A DNA stretch of 64,000 nucleotides from Streptomyces albireticuli (GTDB lineage: Bacteria; Actinomycetota; Actinomycetes; Streptomycetales; Streptomycetaceae). This document shows, piece by piece, positions 55,535-63,133 of this stretch. The notes below the pieces were generated by a model. The model ran no database searches. It saw nothing but the letters and a program-made list of their open reading frames with translations, and was not told the origin of the DNA. The stretch is taken from the NCBI RefSeq assembly GCF_021228125.1, contig NZ_JAJQQS010000017.1, forward strand, positions 62,001 through 126,000, written 5' to 3'. The position numbers were made by a program, and so were the translations under genes. Position 1 is the first letter of the stretch; each line of letters opens with the position of its first letter.

Positions 55535-55582
55535 CCTCAGGGCCTCAGGGCCTCAGGGCCTCAGGGCCTCAGGGCCTCAGGG
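55535..55582. repeat. 8-bp tandem repeat CCTCAGGG, six copies
   Basis: Six exact copies of CCTCAGGG from 55535 to 55582. The stop codon of the TadE-like gene (55569-55571 on the leftward strand) falls inside the array. Since 8 is not a multiple of 3, gain or loss of a copy changes the frame at the 3' end but each unit contains TGA in some frame. Confidence 0.95.
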
Positions 55583-55916
55583 CCGGGCCCGCCCGGGAGC
55601 GGGCGCGGACGGTGTAAGGCCCCGCCCGCGCCGCCGCGGAGACCTCGGCGAACTCTCCGCTCACGGCACAGGTCACCACGCGCGCCCGTTGGGCCCCGGC
55701 CACCCGACGGGCCAGGCCGCAGGCCACCTCCTCGCCTCGCAGGGCGTGGTCCGCGGCCGCCAGCACCGCGAGGTCCGCCGCCCCTCCGGCACGGTGGCGG
55801 GCCACCACCGCCTGGCTCATGGCCATCAGTGCCGCGAACACCGCGCAGAACGCCGTCGCGGCCACCGCCACCCATACCGTCGCCACTCCCCCGTCACCCC
55901 ACGGTCTCCTCCGCAA
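55569..55916 (-). CDS. Rv3654c-like TadE-type pseudopilin
   Basis: 115-residue single-span membrane protein of the Rv3654c family found at the end of actinobacterial tad loci. The N-terminal helix is GVATVWVAVAATAFCAVFAAL preceded by the twin-glycine and charged segment typical of pilin-like proteins; a small domain with two cysteines follows. Start uncertain: TTG at 55916 (GGAGAGG about 9 bases upstream) gives LRRRPWGDGG; a GTG at 55886 would remove the charged N-terminus. It overlaps tadE by 23 bp and ends within the CCTCAGGG repeat. Confidence 0.78.
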   Translation of the reverse strand: MRRRPWGDGGVATVWVAVAATAFCAVFAALMAMSQAVVARHRAGGAADLAVLAAADHALRGEEVACGLARRVAGAQRARVVTCAVSGEFAEVSAAARAGPYTVRARSRAGPALRP

Positions 55917-56238
55917 GGGCCACCGCCTCTCCGGAGAGCCGAACGGTCAGCGGACCCGGCCCGGCCGAGCGCACCACCACCTTCACCCGGACAAGATCGC
56001 CTTCCCGCGACACCGAGACCCGGGCGCCTTCCGGCGCGGCCGCCTCGGCCGCGGCGACCGTGGCGGACGCGGGGTCCGAACGGGCCGCCGCGCGGGCACC
56101 CGCCCGCGCCGCGTCCACGCACTGGATCTGCGCGGCGGCGGCCACCAGCCCCCAGATCAGCCCCATACCGAAGAGCATCAGCGTGGGCAGCACCACCGCG
56201 GCCTCCGCGGTGGCATAGCCGCCGTCAGAAGGGCGCAT
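55894..56238 (-). CDS. tadE: TadE-type pseudopilin
   Basis: 114-residue minor pilin-like protein. It has the TadE signature GYATAEAAVVLPTLMLFGMG, in which the conserved glutamate sits five residues into the hydrophobic helix, followed by a small soluble domain (VSREGDLVRVKVVVRSAGPG). Exported and anchored by one membrane helix. It overlaps the preceding pilin gene by 14 bp and the following gene by 23 bp, so translation of the three is coupled. Confidence 0.85.
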   Translation of the reverse strand: MRPSDGGYATAEAAVVLPTLMLFGMGLIWGLVAAAAQIQCVDAARAGARAAARSDPASATVAAAEAAAPEGARVSVSREGDLVRVKVVVRSAGPGPLTVRLSGEAVALAEETVG

Positions 56239-56476
56239 CGAGCGCCCTGCCGATCAGCGCCTGGAGCGCGGCGCTGACGGCGCCGCTCGTGACCACCTTG
56301 TAGAGCACGGCCGCGAGCGCACACGCCGCCAGCGTCCCGACGGCGTATTCGGCCGTCGTCATACCGGCCTCACCGTCCACCCGCCGCCAAGGCCGTCCCC
56401 CGGCCCACCCCCCGGTCCATCCCTTGGGCCACCACCGCACGACCATCACCGCCTCCTCCGCACGCGTCTCACGCAT
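56225..56476 (-). CDS. DUF4244 Flp-pilin-like protein
   Basis: 83-residue protein of the DUF4244 family, probably the main pilin subunit. After a basic Trp/Arg-rich N-terminal segment comes the processing-type motif GMTTAEYAVGTLAACALAAV, where Gly-Met-Thr-Thr-Ala-Glu matches Flp prepilins (cleavage after Gly and Glu at +5). ATG with AAGGGGG upstream. It lies three bases after tadC, in the usual place for the pilin gene of streptomycete tad loci. No prepilin peptidase gene is in the cluster. Confidence 0.85.
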   Translation of the reverse strand: MRETRAEEAVMVVRWWPKGWTGGWAGGRPWRRVDGEAGMTTAEYAVGTLAACALAAVLYKVVTSGAVSAALQALIGRALDAPF

Positions 56477-56478
56477 CG

Positions 56479-57333
56479 TCAATCCCCCTTCATCAGCGAA
56501 CTCGCCAGCCCGATCACCACGGGCACCACACCGACCGTCAGGAACGCGGGCAGAAAGCAGAGCCCGAGCGGGGCCGTGGCCAGGACACCCGCGCGCCGCG
56601 CCCGTATACCCGCCGTCCTGGCCCGCTCCGCCCTCAGCCGGCCCGCGACCCTGGCCATGGGCTCCACCGCCGGGACGCCCGTGGCCTGGGCCCGCTCCAG
56701 GCAGCGCGCCAGTTCGCGTGCGCCCGGGCCGGGAAGACCACCCAGCCGGCTCCAGGCCGTGGCGGGCTCACCACCGAGTCGTACCTCCGCGGCGGCGTGC
56801 GCGAGCCGCTCGCCCACCGGGCCGGCCAACGACACCCCGACGGCCTCCGCGGCCTGTCCCGGTCCCGCACCCGCGGCGAGGCAGGCGGCCATGAGATCCG
56901 CAGCGAGCGGAAGTTGCCGCTCCACCTCTTTCGCCTCCAGCCGAACGCGCTCCGCGCCTGAGCCGCCGCCGATCGCGCCCACGACCTGCTTCCGTCGGCA
57001 CGACCAGCGCCACATGCCGTAGGCGGCGACGATCCCCGTGACGCACCCCGCCACACCACCGACGAGGATGAACCCGGCGGCCCCCGCCCCCATGACGGAC
57101 AATCGGTCCCTCATCGGAGGCAATCGCGCGGCCCGGCACCGCATTCGACCGCCCGATCGATCGAGGCCCTCCGGGCCGGGCGACGGGAAGAGCGCGGCGA
57201 CCCGGCGGCGCCCGGCGCGCTCCCCACGGGCTCTGCGCGCAGCGGCCACCGTGGCCGTGAGCACCGCGCCGAACAGAACCCCCATCCACAGGCTGTGGAT
57301 AACTTTTTCACTCCCACCACCCCAGACGCTCAC
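56479..57333 (-). CDS. tadC: TadC-like type II secretion F-domain protein
   Basis: 284-residue inner membrane platform protein. Membrane spans flank a T2SSF domain (LPLAADLMAACLAAGAGPGQ to ELARCLERAQATGVPAVEPM); the C-terminus has hydrophobic segments and ends SSLMKGD. GTG start at 57333 overlaps the tadB stop (GTGA). Within its first codons lies an inverted pair of DnaA-box-like sequences (ATCCACAGGCTGTGGAT). Works with TadB and the TadA ATPase to assemble pilin. Confidence 0.85.
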   Translation of the reverse strand: MSVWGGGSEKVIHSLWMGVLFGAVLTATVAAARRARGERAGRRRVAALFPSPGPEGLDRSGGRMRCRAARLPPMRDRLSVMGAGAAGFILVGGVAGCVTGIVAAYGMWRWSCRRKQVVGAIGGGSGAERVRLEAKEVERQLPLAADLMAACLAAGAGPGQAAEAVGVSLAGPVGERLAHAAAEVRLGGEPATAWSRLGGLPGPGARELARCLERAQATGVPAVEPMARVAGRLRAERARTAGIRARRAGVLATAPLGLCFLPAFLTVGVVPVVIGLASSLMKGD

Positions 57334-58220
57334 GCCACTCCCCCTCCGGCCGCTCGTACGATCCGCCGCGTCCACATCAGCCCGGCCCATTCCAGAAGCC
57401 CTCCGAGCACCAGGCAGGCCAGTCCAGGGACCGTGTGCAGCAACACCCGCAGCGGCTCGGCGCCCAGGGCGCCACCCATCAGGAGCGCGAGCACGGGCAG
57501 AAGCGCCAGCATCGCCGCCGTCGAACGCGTGCCCGCCAATTGGGCGCGGAGCTCCTCCCTTTGGTCCCGCTCGGCGCTCAGCGCCCCCGCGACCTTGTCG
57601 AGACCGGCCGCCAGGCCCGCGCCGCCGTCGACCGCGACCTGCCAGCAGGCGGCCACGCCGTTGAGCCCCTCGGCCCCCGGCCGTCGGCCCACCGACCGCA
57701 AAGCCTCGGGCACGTCCCCGCCGAACCGCGCGGCCGCGGGGACGGCCGCCCATTGCTCTCCCAGCCCTCCGGCCGATGCCATGGCCAGGGCTTCATGCGG
57801 CTGTCGCCCGGCCCGCAGCTCGCCCGCGACCTCCCCGCACAGCTCGATCACCGCCGCCTCCCACCGCTCGCGCTCCCGCGCCGCGGCCCGCGCGGAGAGC
57901 CCGCGGCGCACGAGCGGCACGGCCACCGCCGCGACGAGCAGCGGCAGGAACGACTCGCCCCACAGCGCCACCGCACAGCCGACCGGAAGGCACGCAAGCT
58001 CCCGCCGTTCCCGCGCCGAACTCCGTAGCCGGGCCGTCCACTCACCGCTCCACGGCGGCATCCAGGGCCCGGAAGGGCCGACAGTCCCACCACCCGCGAA
58101 GAGCAGCCGGGCCCGCCGCACCTCCTGGCCCGGGCGCGACAGCGACCAGGCCACGGCCGCGGCACCCAGCACCACCGCGCAGGCCAGAGCCGCCTGCGGC
58201 ACCACCCCCGCCCCCGTCAT
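57330..58220 (-). CDS. tadB: TadB-like type II secretion F-domain protein
   Basis: 296-residue membrane protein pairing with TadC. Spans are visible near residues 9-26, 75-100 and 245-290; the T2SSF domain runs from about 115 (VIELCGEVAGELRAGRQPHE, VAVDGGAGLAAGLDKVAGAL) to 240. Its start overlaps the TadA stop (ATGA) and its stop overlaps the tadC start (GTGA). Sequence and order match actinobacterial Tad platforms. Confidence 0.88.
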   Translation of the reverse strand: MTGAGVVPQAALACAVVLGAAAVAWSLSRPGQEVRRARLLFAGGGTVGPSGPWMPPWSGEWTARLRSSARERRELACLPVGCAVALWGESFLPLLVAAVAVPLVRRGLSARAAARERERWEAAVIELCGEVAGELRAGRQPHEALAMASAGGLGEQWAAVPAAARFGGDVPEALRSVGRRPGAEGLNGVAACWQVAVDGGAGLAAGLDKVAGALSAERDQREELRAQLAGTRSTAAMLALLPVLALLMGGALGAEPLRVLLHTVPGLACLVLGGLLEWAGLMWTRRIVRAAGGGVA

Positions 58221-59374
58221 GCCGCTCCTCCGCCGCGCTCGCACAGCTCCACCAGCCGTGCCCAGCCGCGCGCCCGCTCGAAGCCGCGCGGCCCCCACAC
58301 GGCCGCGGGGACGGTCGAGACGAACCCGGTCTCCCCACGGTCGAGCACATGGATCTCGGCGACCCGCCGCCTGCCGCCCCGCTCACGCACCAGGTGGATC
58401 ACCACCGACAGTCCGGCCGCCAGTTGGCTGTGCAGCGCCGCGCGGTCCAGCCCGGCCGTCGACCCCAGCGCCTCCAGCCGGGCCGGGACATCGGCCGCCG
58501 CGTTGGCGTGGACCGTGCCGCAGCCGCCTTCATGACCGGTGTTCAGGGCACTCAGCAGATCGGTGACCTCAGGGCCGCGCACCTCACCGACGACCAGCCG
58601 GTCGGGCCTCATCCTCAGCGCCTGGCGCACCAGGTCCCGCAGGGTGACCAGGCCCATGCCCTCCTGGTTCGCGGGCCGGCTCTCCAGCCGCACCACGTGC
58701 GGATGGTCGGGGCGCAGTTCGGCGGAGTCCTCGGCCAGGACGATCCGCTCGTCCGGCGCGACCAGGCCCAGCAGGCAGGTCAGCAGCGTGGTCTTCCCGG
58801 AGCCCGTGCCGCCGCTGATGACGAAGGACAGCCGGGCGTCCAGGACGGCCCTCAGCAGCAACTGGCCGCCCGGCGGCACCGTGCCCGCCGCGACGAGGTC
58901 CTCCAAGGTGAAGGCGCGGGGCCGCACCACCCGCAGGGAAAGGCAGGTCGAGCCGACGGCGACCGGGGGCAGGACGGCGTGCAGCCGCGTCCCGTCGGGC
59001 AGCCGGGCGTCCACCCAGGGACGGGCGTCGTCCAGGCGGCGGCCGGCGATCGCGGCGAGCCGCTGGGCGAGTCTGCGCACCGCCGTCGCGTCGGGGAACC
59101 TCACCTCCGTGCGCTCCAGGCCGGCTCCACGATCCACCCACACCTGGTCGGGCGCGGTGACGAGGACATCGGTGACGTCGGGGGCGGCCAGCAGCCCTTC
59201 CAGGGGGCCGGTGCCGACGAGCTCGGAGCGCAGCCGGTCCACCACGCCGAGGACCTCGGCGTCGCCGAGCAGCCGCCCTTCCCGCCGCAGGGCCTCCGCG
59301 ACCCGTGCGGGAGTCGGTTCCGCTCCGCTCTCCGCCAGCCGCAGTCGTACGGTCTCCAGCAGTTCGGTGCTCAT
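58217..59374 (-). CDS. tadA: TadA/CpaF secretion ATPase
   Basis: 385-residue hexameric ATPase that powers pilin assembly. Walker A is ISGGTGSGKTTLLTCLLGL, the Asp box LAEDSAEL, Walker B region RPDRLVVGEVRGPEVTDLL, and the His box GTVHANAAADVPARLEAL, all typical of the VirB11/GspE group. Residues 1-150 are the N-terminal domain. It overlaps the CpaE-like gene upstream and tadB downstream by four bases each. Confidence 0.95.
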   Translation of the reverse strand: MSTELLETVRLRLAESGAEPTPARVAEALRREGRLLGDAEVLGVVDRLRSELVGTGPLEGLLAAPDVTDVLVTAPDQVWVDRGAGLERTEVRFPDATAVRRLAQRLAAIAGRRLDDARPWVDARLPDGTRLHAVLPPVAVGSTCLSLRVVRPRAFTLEDLVAAGTVPPGGQLLLRAVLDARLSFVISGGTGSGKTTLLTCLLGLVAPDERIVLAEDSAELRPDHPHVVRLESRPANQEGMGLVTLRDLVRQALRMRPDRLVVGEVRGPEVTDLLSALNTGHEGGCGTVHANAAADVPARLEALGSTAGLDRAALHSQLAAGLSVVIHLVRERGGRRRVAEIHVLDRGETGFVSTVPAAVWGPRGFERARGWARLVELCERGGGAA

Positions 59375-60531
59375 ACGGACGCCTCCTCGCCCCGGTCGGG
59401 CGTCTGGTCCCAGAATTCGGCGCAGAACCGGGAGAGCGGCCCTCTGTCGCCCGCGCCCGGCGGGCGGCCCGCTGCGAGTGCCGCCGGCAGGCCCGTCTCG
59501 GGGGCGAGCTCCCCGGCGAGGGGCAGCCCGAGCAGCCGGGCGATCTCGGCGCCGTCGAGCCCGGAGCCGCAGGGCCCGCGCACCACGACCCGGAGGTCGC
59601 CGAGCGCCTGCCCCACCGTCGCGACGACGCGGTGGGCCGCCGCGACGGCCCTGAGCTCGGCGGGAACCACCAGCAGGCCCGTGTCCAGCTGGCCGAGGGC
59701 CTCCAGCGCCGCCGGGTCGAGCCGGCGCGGCAGATCGACGACGACCACGCCGCTACGTCTCCGCGCGGCGGCGAGCACGGCACGCATGGCGTCGGGCGGC
59801 ACACTCCCGCAGTCGCCCCGATCCCAGCTGAGCAGCCGGAGCGCGTGCAATTCGGGCAGAGACTCCTCGAGCGCCTGCCCGGCCACCCGGCCGCGTGAGT
59901 CGGCGAAGGCGGGCCAGCGCAGCCCGTCCGCCCGCTCACCGCCCAGCAGGACGTCGAGGCCGCCGCCGAGGGGGTCCGCGTCGACCAGCATGGTGCGCCG
60001 CCCCGCGCGGGCGGCCGCCAAGGCGAGGGCACAGGCCAGCGTGCTCGCTCCGGCTCCGCCCCGGCCGCCGATCACGCCCACGGTGCGGGCCGGGCCGGTG
60101 GCGCCTTCCACGGCGTCGGCGATGCGGTCGACCAGGCGGCCCTCGTCCTCCGGCAGCACCGCCACCCCGCGGGCGCCGATCTCCACGGCCCGGCGCCAGA
60201 TGCCCGCGTCGTCCGGGTCCCTGCCCACGAGCACGGCGTGCTCGCCCAGGGATCCGAGTCCGGTGGCCGCGAACCGGTGGGCGCAGTCGTCCCCGATCAG
60301 CGTCAGCGGGGCGGCGGCGCCTCCTCTTCTTTCCGCACTTCCCCCCGCGCCTTCTCCCGTGCCCGCCGCCGGGCGCGGGAGCGTGCCATGGGCCACTTCG
60401 GGCAGGGCCCCCGCCGCCGCGCACAGTCGGAGCAGGTCGTCGAGCAGCCCTTCGTCCTCGGTGACGATCAGCGGTCCGCCGCCTCTGGCCCCGGTCTTCG
60501 GAGGCCATTCGGAACTGCTGGATCCGGCCAC
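59371..60531 (-). CDS. CpaE/SsaA-like ParA-family protein of the tad locus
   Basis: 386-residue protein with a response-regulator-like N-terminus lacking phosphorylation residues (LIVTEDEGLLDDLLRLC) and a MinD/ParA ATPase domain with deviant P-loop GGRGGAGASTLACALAL, where the usual KS/T is AS, and the switch VDADPLGGGLDVLLG. Family members localise the secretion machinery; the homologue is often annotated as septum site-determining protein. GTG start with GGAGGACACC upstream; first gene of the tad operon, with an overlap of four bases to tadA. Confidence 0.88.
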   Translation of the reverse strand: MAGSSSSEWPPKTGARGGGPLIVTEDEGLLDDLLRLCAAAGALPEVAHGTLPRPAAGTGEGAGGSAERRGGAAAPLTLIGDDCAHRFAATGLGSLGEHAVLVGRDPDDAGIWRRAVEIGARGVAVLPEDEGRLVDRIADAVEGATGPARTVGVIGGRGGAGASTLACALALAAARAGRRTMLVDADPLGGGLDVLLGGERADGLRWPAFADSRGRVAGQALEESLPELHALRLLSWDRGDCGSVPPDAMRAVLAAARRRSGVVVVDLPRRLDPAALEALGQLDTGLLVVPAELRAVAAAHRVVATVGQALGDLRVVVRGPCGSGLDGAEIARLLGLPLAGELAPETGLPAALAAGRPPGAGDRGPLSRFCAEFWDQTPDRGEEASV

Positions 60532-60994
60532 GGTGTCCTCCCCGTCCCCCTACGCGCTCTCGCTTCCGCGGACATCGCGGAACAGCGCGGGGAATCACCG
60601 TGCAACGAACGGGAAAATCATGTGGATCTTGGTGGAAAACTGTGGACAACCCATGCGTTGTGAATATCCCGGTCACCTATACCGGTGACTTCCGTAGAGC
60701 GGCACCCCGATTACGTAGCGTGACGTGTATGAAGGGTGGGAGAGCGGCGCACTTCGGGCCGCGCGGAGACGCTCGGGCGGAAGGGAGATCGGATGCCGGG
60801 CCCGGAAAAGTATCCGGACATGCGACGACCCCCGCCGGGGGGGAGAGCGGGGGTCGTCCCCACGGCCGACTCGGGGGGGGAGGAGTCGGGCCGGGTTAGA
60901 CACGGTCGCGAACGATCCGTGACTTCCATGGTGTACCCGAGAGCCTTCTCAGGCAAACCCACACGCCTCAGCTTACGCCGAATGGAGGGCGCCT
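60532..60994. other. Divergent region between tad operon and HAD gene
   Basis: 463 bp without a gene. It contains a perfect streptomycete-type DnaA box (TTGTCCACA on the leftward strand, 60641-60649), the inverted repeat GGTCACC/GGTGACT near 60,672-60,691, a perfect 11-bp hairpin (60825-60835 with 60847-60857), and GGAGGG before the HAD start. The tad operon promoter likely lies in 60,590-60,720, which is AT-richer than average. Confidence 0.55.
60825..60857 (+). terminator. Strong hairpin in leader of HAD gene
   Basis: ACGACCCCCGC at 60825-60835 pairs perfectly with GCGGGGGTCGT at 60847-60857; loop CGGGGGGGAGA. It is 138 bp upstream of the HAD start with no T-tract. It may insulate the two divergent units or act in the leader RNA. 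Confidence 0.45.
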
Positions 60995-61840
60995 ATGCTC
61001 GGGCGCGTGGAAAACCACTCGTTGTCTCGGACAGCCGCGTTCTTTGATCTGGACAAGACGGTCATTGCGAAGTCGAGCACGCTCACCTTCAGCAAGTCCT
61101 TCTACCAAGGCGGCTTGATCAACCGACGTGCCGTCCTGCGTACCGCATACGCGCAGTTCGTGTTCCTGGCAGGCGGTGCCGATCATGACCAGATGGAGCG
61201 GATGCGCGAGTATCTCTCCGCGCTCTGCCGAGGATGGAATGTCCAGCAGGTCCGCGAGATCGTGGCGGAGACCCTGCACGAACTCATCGACCCGATCATT
61301 TACGACGAAGCCGCCTCCCTCATCGAAGCACATCACACCGCCGGTCGCGATGTGGTGATTGTGAGCACCTCCGGCGCCGAGGTCGTCGAGCCCATCGGTG
61401 AACTCCTCGGCGCGGACCGCGTCGTCGCCACACGTATGGTCGTCGAGGACGGCGCCTTCACCGGCGAGATCGAGTACTACGCCTACGGCCCCACCAAGGC
61501 CGAGGCGATCCGCTCCCTGGCCGATTCCGAGGGATACGACCTGACGCGGTGCTACGCCTACAGCGATTCCGTGACGGACGTACCCATGCTGGAGACAGTG
61601 GGGCATCCGCACGCGGTCAACCCCGACCGCGCCCTGCGCCGCGAGGCCGTCGCCCGCGACTGGCCGATCCTCTCCTTCGACCACCCGGTGCGGCTGAAGC
61701 AGCGGGTGCCGGCCCTCTCCATGCCCTCCCGGCCGGCTCTGGTCGCGGCCGCGGCGGTCGGCGCGGCGGCCGCGACGGCGGGCCTGGTGTGGCTCGCCAG
61801 CCGACGGCGCGAGCCGGTCATCCGCATTGCCCGATTTTGA
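60995..61840 (+). CDS. HAD-IB family hydrolase (SerB-like), membrane-anchored
   Basis: 281-residue phosphatase-fold protein. Catalytic DLDKT at 18-22 (nucleophile Asp18), motif II in VIVSTSGAEV, Lys and motif III in YSDSVTDVPMLE. A C-terminal membrane anchor (about 245-268, AAVGAAAATAGLVWLASRRR) ends in a basic tail. Family relatives hydrolyse phosphoserine or act as acyl-phosphate/lipid phosphatases; in S. griseus a homologue was linked to morphological differentiation. GGAGGG precedes the ATG. It lies upstream of the 6S-like RNA locus. Confidence 0.9.
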   Translation: MLGRVENHSLSRTAAFFDLDKTVIAKSSTLTFSKSFYQGGLINRRAVLRTAYAQFVFLAGGADHDQMERMREYLSALCRGWNVQQVREIVAETLHELIDPIIYDEAASLIEAHHTAGRDVVIVSTSGAEVVEPIGELLGADRVVATRMVVEDGAFTGEIEYYAYGPTKAEAIRSLADSEGYDLTRCYAYSDSVTDVPMLETVGHPHAVNPDRALRREAVARDWPILSFDHPVRLKQRVPALSMPSRPALVAAAAVGAAAATAGLVWLASRRREPVIRIARF

Positions 61841-61849
61841 TGCCAAAAG

Positions 61850-62126
61850 CAAAGATATACGCCCTGGCCTTCCGCTTCGGCGGTGACAGGAGTAGAAAGG
61901 AATCAACGGCCCGCGAGACCAGGGACATCCGAGAGGAAGCCCTTCACGCACCATGGCCCACGGACCGCGCATGAACGTCGGGCACCCACGCGACGCCGAC
62001 CCGTCGATTACGGGCCAGCCGCACCAGGCATGGGCGAAGTCTCCAGCCTGATGGGCAAACATCGTGCACGCTTGGTAACCCGGCGAACATGCCAGCGGCG
62101 GTACCAGACTTGACCGGTACCGCCGC
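61850..62126 (+). ncRNA. 6S-like structured RNA (scr3559 type), approximate ends
   Basis: 371 bp without coding signals, 61841-62211. The position just after the HAD gene matches, from memory, the abundant 6S-like sRNA scr3559 of S. coelicolor. Structure is visible: a UUCG tetraloop hairpin CCGC-UUCG-GCGG at 61872-61883, CCCGT/ACGGG at 62000-62014, CAGGC/GCCTG at 62025-62050, and a closing 11-bp perfect stem at 62095-62126 that can terminate. AGATATAC at 61853-61860 may be the -10 region. Strand and ends are estimates; 6S RNA would bind RNA polymerase holoenzyme. Confidence 0.5.
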
Positions 62127-62211
62127 AACCCCTGTCCGGACCCCGCACCCCTCGCGGAGGCGGTCACCGCACCGCTCCGGGCCCGCAGCGGGGCCCGGCG
62201 GCCGGGTGGGG

Positions 62212-63033
62212 TCAGGCGGCGCCCCGCTGGAGCGCCTCGCACACCGCCACACTCTCGCGGACCCCCAGCTCGACCGCACGGCCGCAATGCGAGATCCAGG
62301 CCGCGACCCCTTCCGGAGTCCCCGACACATACCCCTCGAGCGCCGTCGCATAGGCCGTACGGCCCAACTCGGCGTGTCCCACCTCGGCCGGGCAGATCGA
62401 CTTCGGGTCGAGGCCGCTGCCGACGAGCACGATCCGCTCGGCGGCCCGCGCGACCAGCCCGTTGCACGACCCGAACGGGCGCAGCGCGAGAAGTTCGCCG
62501 TGCACCACGGCCGCCGTCACCAACGCCGGGGCCTCGCTGCCCGCGAGGAGCAGACCGGCCAGGCCTTCCAGCCGCCCCGCCACCTCGCCGGCGCTCGGCA
62601 GCGGCAGCTCGATCTGCGGCTCGTCGACCGGCTCGCCCGCCAGCCGGGGCCGCCCCACCGTCTCATCGGCCCGGGCTCCGCTCGCCGCCACCAGATGCAG
62701 CCTGGCCAGCACCCGCAGCGGCGACTGCCGCCACACGCTCAGCAGCTGACCCGCCTCGGCCGTCAGTCGCAGGGCCGCGCCCACCGTCCGCGGCCCCCCC
62801 TCGACGCTGAAGTCGGAGCGGCGGCGCACTTCTTCGAGCTCCCAGTCGGCGCCGGACAGCGCCGCCGAGCCGCGCGCACCCCGCAGCGCGGCCTCGGAGG
62901 CGATCTCATTGCTGCGGCGGCGCATCACCCGGTGGCCGTAGACGCGGTCCACCGCCTTGCGCACGGAGTCCACGGAGTCGGCCACGCCCGGGAGCGAGCC
63001 CAGGGCGGCGAGCGGATCGGCTGTCGTACTCAT
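62212..63033 (-). CDS. Degenerate Fic-like protein
   Basis: 273-residue protein with the general helical pattern of Fic/Doc domains, often annotated only as oxidoreductase or hypothetical in streptomycetes. The catalytic motif HPFxxGNGRxxR appears as LRPFGSCNGLVARAAER: His is Arg, the first Gly is Cys and the first Arg is Leu, while PF, NG and the last Arg remain. AMP-transfer activity is therefore unlikely. N-terminal region 25-90 (RRRSNEIASEAALRGARGSA) resembles the Fic lead-in. Next gene, divergent, is an ATPase. Confidence 0.75.
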   Translation of the reverse strand: MSTTADPLAALGSLPGVADSVDSVRKAVDRVYGHRVMRRRSNEIASEAALRGARGSAALSGADWELEEVRRRSDFSVEGGPRTVGAALRLTAEAGQLLSVWRQSPLRVLARLHLVAASGARADETVGRPRLAGEPVDEPQIELPLPSAGEVAGRLEGLAGLLLAGSEAPALVTAAVVHGELLALRPFGSCNGLVARAAERIVLVGSGLDPKSICPAEVGHAELGRTAYATALEGYVSGTPEGVAAWISHCGRAVELGVRESVAVCEALQRGAA

Positions 63034-63133
63034 GGGTAGACCCTACGCACTTCGGGTTCACACCCCTCGAAGGAGTGGTCTTCTTCACGCGCGGCTCTCA
63101 CTTTCCGCGGCCATCACCCTACGCTTGGTGAAC

